DNA of 64,000 nt from Thinopyrum elongatum (lineage: Eukaryota > Streptophyta > Magnoliopsida > Poales > Poaceae): positions 204,200,814 to 204,264,813 of the forward strand of contig CM022302.1 in assembly GCA_011799875.1 (NCBI GenBank), written 5' to 3'. The position numbers and the translations under genes are program-made. The notes below the pieces were generated by a model. It worked only from the letters and a program-made list of their open reading frames with translations, was not told the origin of the DNA and ran no database searches. Below, in pieces: positions 10,538 to 22,444 of this stretch (positions are counted from its first letter, which is position 1; each line of letters begins with the position of its first letter).

Positions 10538-11032
10538 TGAGGGAGTCCTGGATTAGGGGGTCTTCGGCCTGCCGGCCTATCCCTTAGGGGTTGGACTGTT
10601 GGGTCGTGTTACCAATGCTAGGAGGCCGAGTTATGTGGAGACCCCGTGTCCGGACAGGAGGCTTTTTGGTGCCTTGGTGTGTCCTCCAAGTCAAGATAAG
10701 AAGAATTGGCATGTTTATCCTTTCCTTGTAACTGACCATGTGTAACCCTTGTACCCCTGGTGTCTATATAAACCAGAGGGTTTAGTCCGTAGAGGCTAGA
10801 ACAACAATCATCATCCTACTAGTCTAGGGTTTAGTCCATCTGATCTCGTGGTAGATCGACTCTGTAATCCTCATATACACAAGCAATATAATCAAGCAGG
10901 ACGTAGGGTTTTACCTCTTAGAGAGGGTCCGAACCTGGGTAAACATCGTGTCCCTAGTCCCTTGTTCCCCATTGATCCAAGATCCACAGCTCAGGACCCC
11001 CTACCCGAGATCCACCGGTTTTGACACCGACA
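10538..11032 (+). repeat. Element B LTR, copy 1 (complete, solo-like)
   Basis: A 495-bp TG...CA unit (tgagggagtcctgg ... gacaccgaca) with ccgtc on both sides (10533-10537 and 11033-11037). Element A's pol frame resumes directly after it, so this copy stands in A as a solo LTR. It has a TATA box (ctatataaacc, about 10764) and a leader typical of gypsy LTRs. Confidence 0.88.
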
Positions 11033-11037
11033 CCGTC

Positions 11038-11600
11038 CACTCATGAGTGATCACTAGAACTTCTTGGACCAAATCAATCACTGCTGGAATTTCAACTTCA
11101 GTTGGATTTGTTGGTCTGACTTGTTGTGGGGGCTCCTCCTTCAAGGGGTGTTCTTTTATCGTTGAGGAGTGAAGATAGTCAAGAAACACATTTTTAGGTA
11201 CCTCCTTCCAAGTGGAACCGAGCTTAGCTAAATCGTTGTCTGCTTGGTTGTGGGCTCGTGGAACATGGAGTAACTCCAATCCTTCAAAATTCTTCTCAAG
11301 CTTCCTAACTGCATTACAATATGTTGTCATAGCTGAACTTTGAATATCCCACTCTTTCATTACTTGGTTGACCACTAAATCCGAGTCACTGTATACCATC
11401 AAGGAGGATTCAGAGTGAAATGGCCATGCACGATCCATACAAAAGGGCTTCGTATTCAACTTCATTATTGGAGGAGGCGAAGAGAATCTGTGGGACGTAA
11501 CTTAACCGATCTCTCTTGGGGGAAATTAGGACGACACCGGCTCTGCAGCCAGCCAACATTTTAGATCCATCAAAGAACATGGTGCAATGATCAGGAAAGC
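11038..11600 (-). pseudogene. Element A RNase H, duplicate copy 1
   Basis: Minus strand and alignable with 22945-23489. It includes SDSDLVVNQVMKEWDI and LELLHVPRAHNQADNDLAKLG. The Asp in HNQADD of the second copy is Asn here, and the N-terminal part is frame-shifted. The frame ends at WTV followed by B LTR sequence, showing that B landed inside this coding region. Confidence 0.8.
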
Positions 11601-11629
11601 TGTTGGTGCTTAGTCCACTTGGCTAGAAA

Positions 11630-12928
11630 GTCCACAAGAGCTTGAGACTTGATTGCCTTCTTCACCTCAAACTTGATATCCAGGGGTAGGAGTTTAATGG
11701 CCTACTTGGCCACTCGGCCAATTGCGTCTCTGCTGTTCATAATTTCTGACAGAGGTGCATCACTGACTACTGTGACCGAGTGCTCTTGAAAATAATGTGC
11801 CACTTTCTTTGCGTTCAGATAAATTCCATAGACAAACTTCTAATAATGTGGATACCGCTGCTTGGAAGGGGTCAAAACTTCTGAAATGTAATAAACATGT
11901 CTCTGAACTTTCAAGGCCTTGCCGTGTTCTTCTCGCTCAACCGTGAGCACTATGCTAATCATTTGGCTTGTAGCTACTATGTATAGAAGCAATGGTTCTT
12001 TGCTACTTGGAGCAGCGAGCACCGACTAGGTGGAATGCATAACTTTGAGTTCCTCGAACGCAGCTTGTACTTCATTCGTCCACTCAAATTTGTCTGACTT
12101 GTTCATCAGTCGGTAAAGCGACAGGGCTTTCTCACCAAGTCTGGAAATGAACCTGCTTAGGGCTGCTAGACAGCTTATGAGTCTTTGGACGTCATGGTCT
12201 CATGGAGACGCTCCGGTGTCTTCATTCAAACAATTGCGCCGATCTTTTTGGGGTTGGCCTCAATTCCTCGTTCGCAAACAAGAAAACCGAGTAGTTTGCC
12301 AGCCAGAACCCCGAAAACACACTTGGCGGGGTTAAGCTCGATCCCAAATAGATGAAGGTTTGCGAAGGTTTTGGCGAGGTCTGCTAGGAGGTCGAAACCT
12401 TTCCTAGACTTGACAACAATGTCGTCCATGTAAGCCTCCACGTTCCGACTGATTTGCTTCTGTAAGCATTTCTGGATCATGCGCTGAAAATTTGCACCAG
12501 CATTTGTAAGATCGAATGGCATCGTGATATAGAAAAAGCACCCGAAAGGGGTGATGAAGGCTGTTTTTATTTCATCAGGACCATACATTCGGCTCTTGTG
12601 GTACCCGTAGTACACATCTAGAAAACAAAGTCGCTTGCAACCAGCAGTGGAATCCACTATTTGGTTGATGCAAGGAAGAGGAAAATGATCCTTGGGACAA
12701 AGCCTATTGATGTGCTTAAAATCTGCACACATTCTAAGGGAATTGTTTTTCTTCGGCACCATGACTACATTGGTGAGCCACTCGGAGTGGTAGACCTCAC
12801 GAATGAAAACAGCAGTCGGCTGCCGTGCAATCACCTTGCCAATTGCTTTGCGCTTCTCAATTGAGTAACATCGTAGATGCTCTTTGACTGGTATCGCCTT
12901 GGAATCAACATGGAGTCAATGCTTAGCC
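11630..12928 (-). pseudogene. Element A reverse transcriptase, duplicate copy 1
   Basis: Minus strand; duplicate of 23500-24837. The core frame (12226-12834) has MVPKKNNSLRMCADF, CFLDVYYGYHKSRM, FGCFFYITMPFDLTNAG and YMDDIVVKS (YMDD catalytic pair intact). The connection and RNase H-adjacent region down to about 11630 has stops. It ends abruptly at 12928, where A sequence gives way to B sequence. Confidence 0.83.
12925..12928. other. Microhomology junction of a tandem duplication
   Basis: A sequence (gcttagcc, as at 24830-24837) joins B sequence (agcccatagaag, as at 21578) with agcc shared by both parents. Downstream, 12925-14204 repeats 21578-22855. Upstream, 11033-12928 repeats 22940-24837. 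Confidence 0.8.
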
Positions 12929-13794
12929 CATAGAAGAACATCAGCCCCCTGACGAAGGGGTGGAGCGGGAAGCCCAATCCCCGGACGAAGTGGGGGACGA
13001 ACACCACCCTCTCGCCTGGTCGAGGCGTGGGGACGGCCTGGCCCTCCTCTGGGGCCTGGTTAGCGATTTCGGCCGGGAGGTAGCAAGCACGCTTCAAGTC
13101 TTCAACGTTGTCGTTGGTAACGGTGGAGACCTCCCACTTGCCTCCTGCGCCGGATCAGGCCATGGCTGGATCCAGGAAATGACTGGAGAGAAGCGCTTGG
13201 GAAGAGAAGATTTGGGGGCGCTGGAGCTCTACTGATAGGGAGAGTGATGGCAGGAGGAAGAATATGGTGTACTCAAATAGGCGGTGCCTGATCCTCTTTT
13301 ATAAACTACCATGAATGCCAACAGTCCTTTAACTACACCATGGGCCTCACCACTTCCCGATATTATCGCGGTGTTATGCACGAATGGGGGAATTGAAATC
13401 ATTGATCATATCCTTTAAAAGACGGGCACGATCCCCACCTCGATGGCACGTGCCAATGGAGGCGTTGCCTCGAACCACGAATCGAGCTTTTACAATGATT
13501 TGATGTATACTACCGAGTGTGACCCTTCGCCAAAAAGTTGTCAGGCAAAGGTACTATTCACACTTGGGCGGTTAGGCCTTCGGGGCTAAGTAATATCTGC
13601 AGTTCGGATTCCGAACACTACCTGGTTAGCACATGGCCGAATTCTAGCTTAACAGTTCCGGGAACTTGGTTAAAGGAGGTGGTGTCGGACATGGAGAAGG
13701 AGAGGAACTCACCCCGCAAGCCGGAGGCATCAGATATATCAAAGATCTCAAGACACGATGAAGCACCGGCGTTGGAGACAACTTCGGGGGCTAG
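12929..13794 (-). pseudogene. Duplicate fragment of element B 3' region with start of its antisense gene
   Basis: Matches 21582-22444. The minus-strand frame at about 12960-13240 is the N-terminal part of B's antisense product (GERVVFVPHFVRGLGFPLHPF). It is cut off at the junction and runs on into element A sequence, so it is a chimera. The upstream TATA-like tttataaa (about 13303) and the element's 3' noncoding part are also duplicated. Confidence 0.72.
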
Positions 13795-14204
13795 TGAGGG
13801 AGTCCTGGATTAGGGGGTCATCGGCCCGCCGGCCTATCCCTTAGGGGCCGGACTATTGGGCCGTGTTACCAATGCTAGGAGGCCGAGTTATGTGGAGACC
13901 CCGTGTCTGGACAGAAGGCTTTTTGGTGCCTTGGTGTGTCTTCCAAGTCAAGATAAGAAGAATCGGCATGTTTATCCTTTCCTTGTAACCGACCATGTGT
14001 AACCCTAGTACCCCTGGTGTCTATATAAACCAGATGGTTTAGTCCATAGAGGCTAGAACAACAACCATCATCCTACTAGTCTAGGGTTTAGTCCATCTGA
14101 TCTCGTGGTAGATCGATTCTGTAATCCTCATATACACAAGCAATATAATCAAGCAAGACGTAGGGTTTTACCTCTTAGAGGGGGCCCGAACATGGGTAAA
14201 CATC
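13795..14204 (+). repeat. Element B LTR, copy 2 (3'-truncated)
   Basis: Aligns with LTR copies 1 and 3 from tgagggagtcctgg to ggtaaacatc, then stops about 85 bp short of the LTR end and runs directly into gag-side sequence. It follows B 3' sequence on its left, so it acts as a shared LTR between a B fragment and the B body. Confidence 0.85.
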
Positions 14205-14231
14205 TTCACTGGCTTCTTAGCCTCACCTGGG

Positions 14232-16304
14232 ATGCCCACGGGCTCCGAAGCATCAACTTTGGGGCCTCTCCCCGATCCGATCTCTGGATCAGCCCTTACC
14301 TCGTGGCCGGCTTCAAGCTCGGATGCAACCGCTACATCCGAAGACCGGGAATCACCCTCGACCAGACTCACCCTTCTCACCATGGATCTGGCTTCGAGCC
14401 TCAACACCGGATCGGCGTCCGAAGACCGCGAGCCGCCCTCGGCCGGGCTCCCCCTCGTTATCGCAAATCCGGCTTCGAGCCTTGGTGCGGACTCGATATC
14501 CAAAGACCAGGAGACAACCCCGGTTGGGCTCGCCCCTCGCCCCGCCATCACAACGGAGGCCAGCTCCGAAGAAACCTCATACGCCAATCCGGCCAGCCTT
14601 GCCCTGTTAAACGAGGCGCTGGACCGGATCCAGACGATGACTATTTTGGATGGCCCATCCTCGGCTCACGCTCAGCGGGGCCTTGAGGCAGGCTATAGGG
14701 AATTTTACGTCCCACCCACCACCCACTTAGTAGCCACTGTCGAAGACTTAACGGACATGCTGGACTACGCCTCTGAGGATGCCGATGACATGGATGACGA
14801 CAGCGAAGCCATGGCCCACACTGACACTGCCCCACCCGTTACTGGCCGATGGACGGCCACCTCCACCTGTGACGTTTACATGGTGGACACCCCCAAGGAC
14901 AACGACGATGGCGCTAATAATGGGGATGGCATCCCCAGAAGAGATAGTAACAAGCCTGGCGAGGAGCCCCCCAAATGCCGGAGACAACGCTGACAATCCA
15001 AGGGGCGTCGAGGCAGGGAAAGCAACACGGGCACCGGAGAGAACGATACTCTGGACAATGCGGAAGACCTCGGCGACCCCGCCCTCGAGCAACAGCCTGA
15101 TGACTCAGAGGGGCATGGGGGTCAGTATAACCCCGAGGACCCCAATGATTCCGAGGATAGCAACTATATGCCTCTCTCCGAAGAGGAGGTCAGGCTCGGA
15201 GCTGAAGATTTTATCATTCCAGAAGATCCATTAGACCAAGAGCGGTTCAAGCAGCAACTCATAGTCACTGCGTGGATCTTGAAGAAGAAGTAGCAGCAAC
15301 TGAAGGCCAAACATAATACCCTCAACTATAGATGGACAAAAGTCCTGGCAGCCGAAGAAGGGTACGACTACCAACAGTAGACTAAAAGCTACCCAAAATG
15401 GAAGCTGCTGCCACAATTCAACGATGAGGCCCTTGCGCCCACACCACCAAGATATACATGGGCAGACCAGCCCGACCGCCCCCCTCGAGGAAGGGATAGG
15501 CCGGCTGGAGATACCAAACTCCCACCCGCTCCCCCTCGTCGTAAAGGCAAGGAGGCAACACAGCCAGAATACCAATATGATCTCCGTCACGACCTCGCCA
15601 TTAGAGCAAGGCAGACAAGATCCATCTATGGATCTCGAGATTATGCCCCAGCTGGAAGGGACGGATACCAAACTTGGCGCAACTGAAATGGTAGAGTTCA
15701 GGAACAACACCGGGCCAATATGATAGCTGATCTCCGGCGCGACGTAGCCCGGGTCAGGGACGCCACCCATCTGATGTGCTTCACGAACGAGGTAATGCAG
15801 CATCAGTTCCCAGAAGGGTTTCAACCCATAAACATCGAGCCATACGATGGGACTACAGACCCAGCCATGTGTATCGAAGACTTTCTCCTCCACATTCATA
15901 TGGCCTGAGCAGATGACCTCCACGCCATTAAATACCTACCATTAAAGCTCAAAGGACCAGCTCGACACTGGTTGAATAGCCTCCCTGAAGACTCCATAGG
16001 GAGCTGGGAAGAGCTCGAGGATGCTTTCCGAGCTAACTTTCAAGGCACCTATGTCCGGCCTCCGAATGCCAATGACCTGAGCCATGTGGTCCAACAGCCC
16101 GGTGAGTCTGCCCGGCAATTTTGGAATCGGTTTTTGACCAAAAAGAACCAGATCGTCGATTGCCCGGATGCCGAAGCCATAGCCGCATTCAAGCATAGTA
16201 TCCGGGACGAATGGCTCGCACGCCAGCTCGGCCAAGACAAGCCGAGGACAATGGCGGCACTCACCTCTCTCATGACCCGCTTTTGTGCGGGAGAAGATAG
16301 TTAG
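14232..16304 (+). pseudogene. Element B gag
   Basis: The N-terminal part (14232-14993) is Ser/Pro/Glu-rich with internal repeats (SEDRE-PS and ASSL words), then an acidic run (about 14760-14800). A frame change near 14990 leads to an acidic and basic linker. The retrotransposon gag domain follows (INIEPYDGTTDPAMCIEDF, LPEDSIGSWEELEDAF, QFWNRFLTKKN, FCAGEDS) and ends at a TAG at about 16302. Other stops occur near 15290, 15378 and 15906. Gag forms the particle and binds RNA. The start methionine may lie upstream in the deleted leader. Confidence 0.78.
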
Positions 16305-17384
16305 CTCGCTCGTAGAAGCACCAACCCCGAAGACCCTAGGACCTCGGAAGTCCAGGACGAAAACGGGAAACCACGGCGCAACAGAAACAAGCGCCGCCAC
16401 AATGGTAGTGAAGCCGAAGATACGGCAGTGAATGCCGGATTCCGCAATTCCAAATCGGGACCTCGGAATAAACCCTTTAAAGGGAACCAGGATGGACCCA
16501 CCAAGTTGGACACAATCCTGGACAGACCTTGCCAGATCCACGGCACGTCTGACAAGCCCGCCAATCACACCAACCGTAACTGTTGGGTAATCAAACAGGC
16601 TGGCAAGCTCACAGCCGAAGACGCAGGCAAAAGCCCCCGCAGAGAGGACGACGAAAAACCTCGCAGGCCAAACAATGGGGGCCAGAAAAAAATCCCTCCC
16701 GAAGTAAAAATGGTGAACATGATCTACACCACTCATATACCCAAGAAGGAGCGGAAACGTGCACTTCGGGATGTCTACGCCATAGAGCCTATAGCCCCAA
16801 AATTTAACCCATGGTCGGCATGCCCGATCACCTTCGATCGTAGGGACCGTCCGACCAGTATCCGTCACGGAGGATCGGCGGCCCTGGTCCTCGACCCCAT
16901 TATCGATGGGTACAACCTCACCAGAGTCCTTATGGACGGAGGCAGCAGCCTCAATGTGATTTACGCAGATACCGTAAAGAAAATGGGTATTGACCCATCA
17001 AGGATTAAACCCGGTAATACCACTTTCAAAGGGGTAATCCCAGGTGTTGAAGCCCACTGTTCGGGCACCCTCACCCTGGAAGTAGTGTTCGGCTCTCCGG
17101 ACAATTTTCGCAGCGAAGACTTGATCTTCGACATTGTCCCCTTTCGCAGCGGCTATCATGCCCTCCTCGGCCGAACGGCATTCGCTCAATTCAACGTCGT
17201 CCCCCATTATGCCTATCTAAAGTTAAAGATGCCCGGACCAAGGGGCATCATCACGGTCAATGGCAATACGGACCGCTCACTCCGGACGGAGGAACACACC
17301 ACGGCTCTGGCAGCCGAAGATCAAACAGGTGCCGAAGGGCCGAAGTATCAGCCCACCATCAAGGTAAGAGAGGCAAGTAAATGA
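16305..17384 (+). pseudogene. Element B gag C-terminus and aspartic protease
   Basis: Open from 16428 to 17384 (318 residues). A basic region and a zinc-knuckle remnant (CQIHGTSDKPANHTNRNCW, missing a second close Cys) precede a protease-like domain. That domain has YNLTRVLMDGGSSLNVIYAD around the active-site Asp, GVEAHCSGTLTLEVVFG and YHALLGRTAFAQFNV. The site reads DGG rather than D[ST]G, the same as in elements A and C. The frame ends soon after the protease (VREASK, stop), with no RT behind it. Confidence 0.8.
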
Positions 17385-18724
17385 GCCCGAGCCCTGTCCC
17401 CATTGAAGGAGCCTCCCTACGCTCGACGCAAATAAGGATACGCCCCCCACGGCACGCCCACCCCAGTTGCACACTACGTGCCTCGCCAGCACAACTTCGC
17501 GCTCAAAATACCATGGGCAGCTGTGGGGCCTAAAAACCAAGTGTTCGGCTCAACCGAACTATGATCATACATGTCTTCGAACATCGAACATATACCATTA
17601 CGGACCGATCTGGCATTAAGCTAGAACAGCTCGGCGACCTCTCAAGGCTCCTAGTCAAGGGCCTGTCGGCCAATTCTCAACCCCTCTACGGAGTTTTTTC
17701 TCCCCAACAGAAGCAAAGGCGTAGACGTGCAACAGGGCACAGTAGGGACATCAACCCACGCTTCAAGGCCTTGTGTAAACCTTTCATTTGTAAAAATTTT
17801 CCTTTTTCTTATAAAGTACTTGTACCTGAGGTTTTGGTAGTTCGAATTGTACGGTTAGACGTCATGAGATAAAGCAAACCGTTTACGGTCCTACTACAGT
17901 TATATATAATGTTCCCTTTCCTTTCGTGCTCTTCGACTCCGTCAAAAACTAGTTTGGCACAAACATGCTCTAATGTGCAATCGGCTAATAGACCGGGGGC
18001 TCAACCGTAACGCTCGCCCTATGCATCAAGTCCGACACTCCTTTTTTTCCATGTGTTTGGTGTCTCGGATATTGCACTATATGCATCCGTTCCGAATTAT
18101 GTCTTGGGTCAATAGTTGGGTTGCCCTACTCCTGTGTTTACCCTCTTATGTTCCACGTGTTTGGCTAAGACGGTAAAGGGAGAACCACATCGATTGTACT
18201 TTCGGCTAGCCTGGCTAAGTACCTTAGTGGAGAAAGCCGAAAACTGGCTGTCATAATAAGCGAGAACTGGTCGGCGATCCGATAACAAGTGTTAAACTAA
18301 AAATTGTTGGCGATTACACCATGTAATACGAAGGGTTTGTGTCTTCGGCCAAGCCAAGTGATACATGTATATACCTCGGATCTCCCGAGTATCACACTAG
18401 GGGCTAGTCACCAGCCCCCGCAGTCAAGCTCCTATGGCTAAGTGAAAGTAATAAAGCCACATAGTTTGATTGCCTTGTTTCCCTCCTGCACTACCGCCTT
18501 CGGGCACCGAGACGTCGGCTAAGGGTCATAGTGCTGAGGATCAAACACCCCTCATCGTATCTACGTGGGGGCTGAAGCCGACGGCTGGCAACTTTCAGGA
18601 TAAAAAAACGGCCGCACAGGAGTCAAAATTAAACTAAGAAACAATCAAGTATGATAAATCATACAGATCAACCATATTGCAAAACACAAGGTTTCAACCA
18701 TCGTTTAATGCAAAGATAGCACGA
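17385..18724. other. Element B noncoding spacer
   Basis: About 1.3 kb between the sense gag-protease end and the stop of the antisense gene. I see no convincing coding sequence or pol remnant; this is where an autonomous relative would carry RT to integrase. Confidence 0.5.
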
Positions 18725-21700
18725 TCACTCGAGGAGTACATCCTTTGAACACTGGGCCTCTACTGCCCGAGCACCGTCCATTACAACGGAGAAATACTGC
18801 TCAGGGTGCTTGTGCTCCTTTCCAGCAGGAGGAGGTCCAGTGGCCATCTCGACTCGCTTGATCTTCGGCCAGTGCACCATGGTCTTCGAGAATGCCATCC
18901 GAGCCCCTCAATGCACACAGGGCGTGCTTCATGGCATCAACACGGAGGGAAGCGTCATGCAGCTTCTGCACCAAGCCGAAATAGCTGCTTGGCACGGGCT
19001 CGGAGGGCCACAGCCGGACATAGAGGTCCTTCATGGCTAGCTCTGCCATCTGGTGCAGCTCCATCAGCTATTTCATCTGATTACTGAGGAGGGGAAGGTG
19101 CTCGGGCGCCTGGAACTGCGCCCAGAACAACCTTAGCTCGGCGTCACCCTCCCGAGCCGCATAGTGCCTCGCCACATCCGCCGCACTCCTCGGGAGCTTC
19201 GCAAACGCACCTGCGGAACGCCAGACTTGTGTGAGCAACGCGAATCTGGCCGCCAAAGACACTCTGCAGTAAGTATTGCTTACCATCTGCAATTTGTTTT
19301 ACTTGTCAGAGTTCCTCCCGGGCGCCCCGCGTCTCTGTCCTCGCTTCGCGGATCTCTTGCTGCACCTTCGATAGCTCGGTGGCATGATCCTTATTCTTCT
19401 GCTCAAGGTCCTCACATTTCGTGATGGCATCCTTGAGCTCCTGTTGCACCTCGGCCACTCTGGCCTTGTGCTTCTCACTGACGGTTTTTACCAATTTGAT
19501 TTTGGTGGCCGCTCACTCGCTCGGCCGTCGCCTTCTGCTCGGCCGCCTCCTCCTTGGCCTTCTTGAGTTCGGCCCTGAGGCCCTCGACCTCCGCGGTGGC
19601 AGCTACCAATATAATTAAGCACCTTTTGCTTAGGGCTAATCCCGAACACCTTGATCAATAAAAGAAACGTAAAGTCTCGACCGGGCTAAGCTCGCGCCTC
19701 GTCAAACCGCTTGTTGGCGAGGTCGAGCTCCTCATCAGAGCTCTTGAGCTTCCGGTTCATCTCATTCAGCGCCGCGGCATTAGCAGCCGCCGCAAGAGAT
19801 GAGGCATGTAATAACAAAACAAAAACTCGCATAGTTCAGACTCCCGATTTCATGATTTTTCGGTCCTCTGTTAGGTTTTTCAAACCTGACAAAGTCTCGG
19901 GGGCTGCTATATACAAGGGGTGTATAACTTTGTTCAAAAATCCGCTTTGTGAAAAGAATATTACATGGCTTACCTCGAAGCCCGTGAGGAGGCCACTGAA
20001 GGCTTCCTTCAGTCCACTGTTAACGGACCGAATACTCTATAAAACCACGCCCATCAGGGCGCGGTGCTCTGCAACGATGGAGGAGTTGTTCACCACCTCC
20101 TCCATCACGTACGGCCACCCTGCCGCACCCTGATCATTGGTGTTCAGCACTGGCGGCGGGGCCCCGGCTCCCCTCGATGGAGGGTGAAATGGACGCCTCT
20201 GAAGGCCTCGGGGGCTCTGGAATCATATTTTGGGAGGTCTCGGGCTGGCCCAGCTCCCCCTCTTTGTTCACCAGGAGGGATCCCTCCTCCTGGTCTTCGG
20301 TGACCGAGGTGTTAGCATCGGCTATTACTTCATCATCGCCCTCTCCCGTGTTCGGAATGGAAGGGGCCCTGTGAGACTGCATCTCCCCGGCCTGACCAAT
20401 AACTAGAGGAGGCGGGGAGCGCGACACCGTACCACTCTCTGCCAGTTCGGCTGGCAGAGAGGTCCCCTCCGAGGTTGGGGAGATGGGATGGTCGCGCGGT
20501 GGGCTGTGACATAAAACGCATTCACTAAATCAATGATGGACTAATAAAAACAAATATTTGAGGTGTCTTTGGATTCATACCTCTCGGCACGGGGCTTGAC
20601 CCTTGGGTTCCTCTTCGGAACCTTCTCGGACGCCACAAACTCTTCATCGGAGTCCTAACTGTCGTCAGGCAGGACCAGCTTGGGCCTGCGCTGCTTCTTT
20701 GGGGCATGAGGAGGCTGCTCCTCCTCGGCGTCATCTGACGCCGCCCTCTTCTTGGAATGGGAGGAGTTACTCTCCTCCTCGTCTCATCATCTCCTCCACC
20801 AGGGCCGACCTAGGGTCTTTGGGCAGAGGGGCCGGGCTACTGATCTTCTTGGCCTTCTCGAGCCAACCCTGTCGAAGGAAAGGAATGAAGGATAAGTCTC
20901 CTGGAATGCGAACATCCGAACTTAGAGCGGATAAGAGCTTTTTTACCTCCTTCGGGGGGTGCGTGGTGTCGAGGCCGATGTCTTCCTCCTCGGCTGACCA
21001 TGCCTTTTGAGGCCTAAACAACACCTTCCACAGCTTCTCGTGGGTGGTGCTGTAGAAGTATTGTATGGTGGCCGGATCCTCGAGCTTGTAAGACCACATG
21101 GGGGTAGCCCTTTGCTGGCAGGGGAGGAGGCAGTGGTAGAGCATCACCTGAACCACGTTGGTCAGCTTGGTGCCCGCCTTTATCATGTTGGAGACGCGCA
21201 TCTGCAGCGCCTTCACCTCTGTGATGAGCCCCCAGTGAAGACCCTTTTTGGTCCACGAGGTTAGCCTCGTCGGGGGTCCAGATCTGAATTCGGGAGCCGC
21301 CGTCCAGGCCGCATCCCGTGGTTCTGTAATATAGAACCACTCCTTCTGCCAAACCTTGATAGTGTCAATGAACGTACCCTCCGGCCACTCGACCCAGGCA
21401 AGCTTGCTGATCATCGCCCCGCCACAGTCTGCCTGTTGGCCGTCAACTATCTTTGGCTTGACGTTGAAGACCTTTAGCCACAAGCCGAAGTGTGGCCAGA
21501 CTCGCAAGAAGGCCTCGCAGATGACGATAAAGGCCGAGATATGGAGGAAGGAATTTGGGGCCAGATCATGGAAATCCAGCCCATAGAAGAACATCAGCCC
21601 CCTGACAAGGGGTGGAGCGGGAAGCCCAATCCCCGGACAAAGTGGGGGATGAACACCACCCTCTCGCCTGTTCGAGGCGTGGGGACGGCCTGGCCCTCCT

Positions 21701-21926
21701 CTAGGGCCTGGTGAGCGATTTTGGCCGGGAGGTAGCCGACGCGCTTCAAGTCTTCAATGTCGTCATTGGTAACGGTGGAGACCTCCCACTTGCCTCCTGC
21801 ACCGGATCCGGATGGCTGGATCCAGGAAACGACTGGAGAGAAGCGCTCGGGGATAGAAGATTTGGGGGCGCTGGAGCTCTGCTGATAGAGAGAGCGATGG
21901 CAAGAGGAAGGATAAGGCGTACTCAA
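18725..21926 (-). pseudogene. Element B antisense gene: Transposase_28-type domain, linker, coiled coil
   Basis: Minus-strand gene inside a plus-strand element. N-terminal domain (21926 to about 21000): TVTNDDIEDLKRVGYLPAK, GERVVFIPHFVRGLGFPLHP, LAPNSFLHISAFIVICEAF and FIDTIKVWQKEWFYITEP; one frame shift near 21594 splits it. A GT-AG segment (20869-20946) follows HPPKE, the position used in element A. An intron at 20504-20580 joins RAE to PPRDHPISPTSE in frame. A Ser/Pro/Glu linker and a coiled coil (19306-19494, EVQQELKDAITKCEDLEQKN) lead to a helical C-terminus ending at the stop 18725-18727. No clear ATG remains at the start. Confidence 0.72.
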
Positions 21927-21945
21927 ATAGGCGGTGGCTACTCCT

Positions 21946-21955
21946 CATTTATAAA
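21946..21955 (-). promoter_or_regulatory. TATA box of the element B antisense gene
   Basis: Reads tttataaatg on the minus strand, about 20-30 bp before the open frame begins at 21926. A duplicate sits near 13300. Confidence 0.5.
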
Positions 21956-22444
21956 CTAGCGTGAATGCCAACAGTCCTTTAACTGCGCCACAGGCCTCGC
22001 CACTTCCCGATATTATCGCGGTGTTATGCACGAATGGGGGAATTGAAATCATTGATCATATCCCTTAAAAGACGGGCACGATCTCCACCTCGATGGGACG
22101 TGCCAATGGACGCGTTGCCTCGAACCGCAAATCAAGATTTTACAATGGTTCGATGTATACGACCGAGTGTGACCCTTCGCCGGAAAGTTGCCAGGCAAAG
22201 GTACTGTTCACACTTGGGCGGTTAGGCCTTCGGGGCTAAGTAATATCTGCAGTTCGGATTCCAAACACTACCTGGTTAGCACATGGCCGAATTCTAGCTT
22301 AACAGTTCCGGGAACTTGGTTAAAGGAGGTGGTGCTGGACATGGAGAAGGAGAGGAACTCACCCCGCAAGCCAGAGGCGTCGGATATATCAAAGATCTCA
22401 AGACACGATGAAGCACCGGCGTTGGAGGCAAGTTCGGGAGCTAC

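Noticed and set aside
15942..16868. 308-codon minus-strand open frame
   Set aside because: Shadow of element B gag-protease; no domain pattern on the minus strand, and it lies outside the antisense-gene position.
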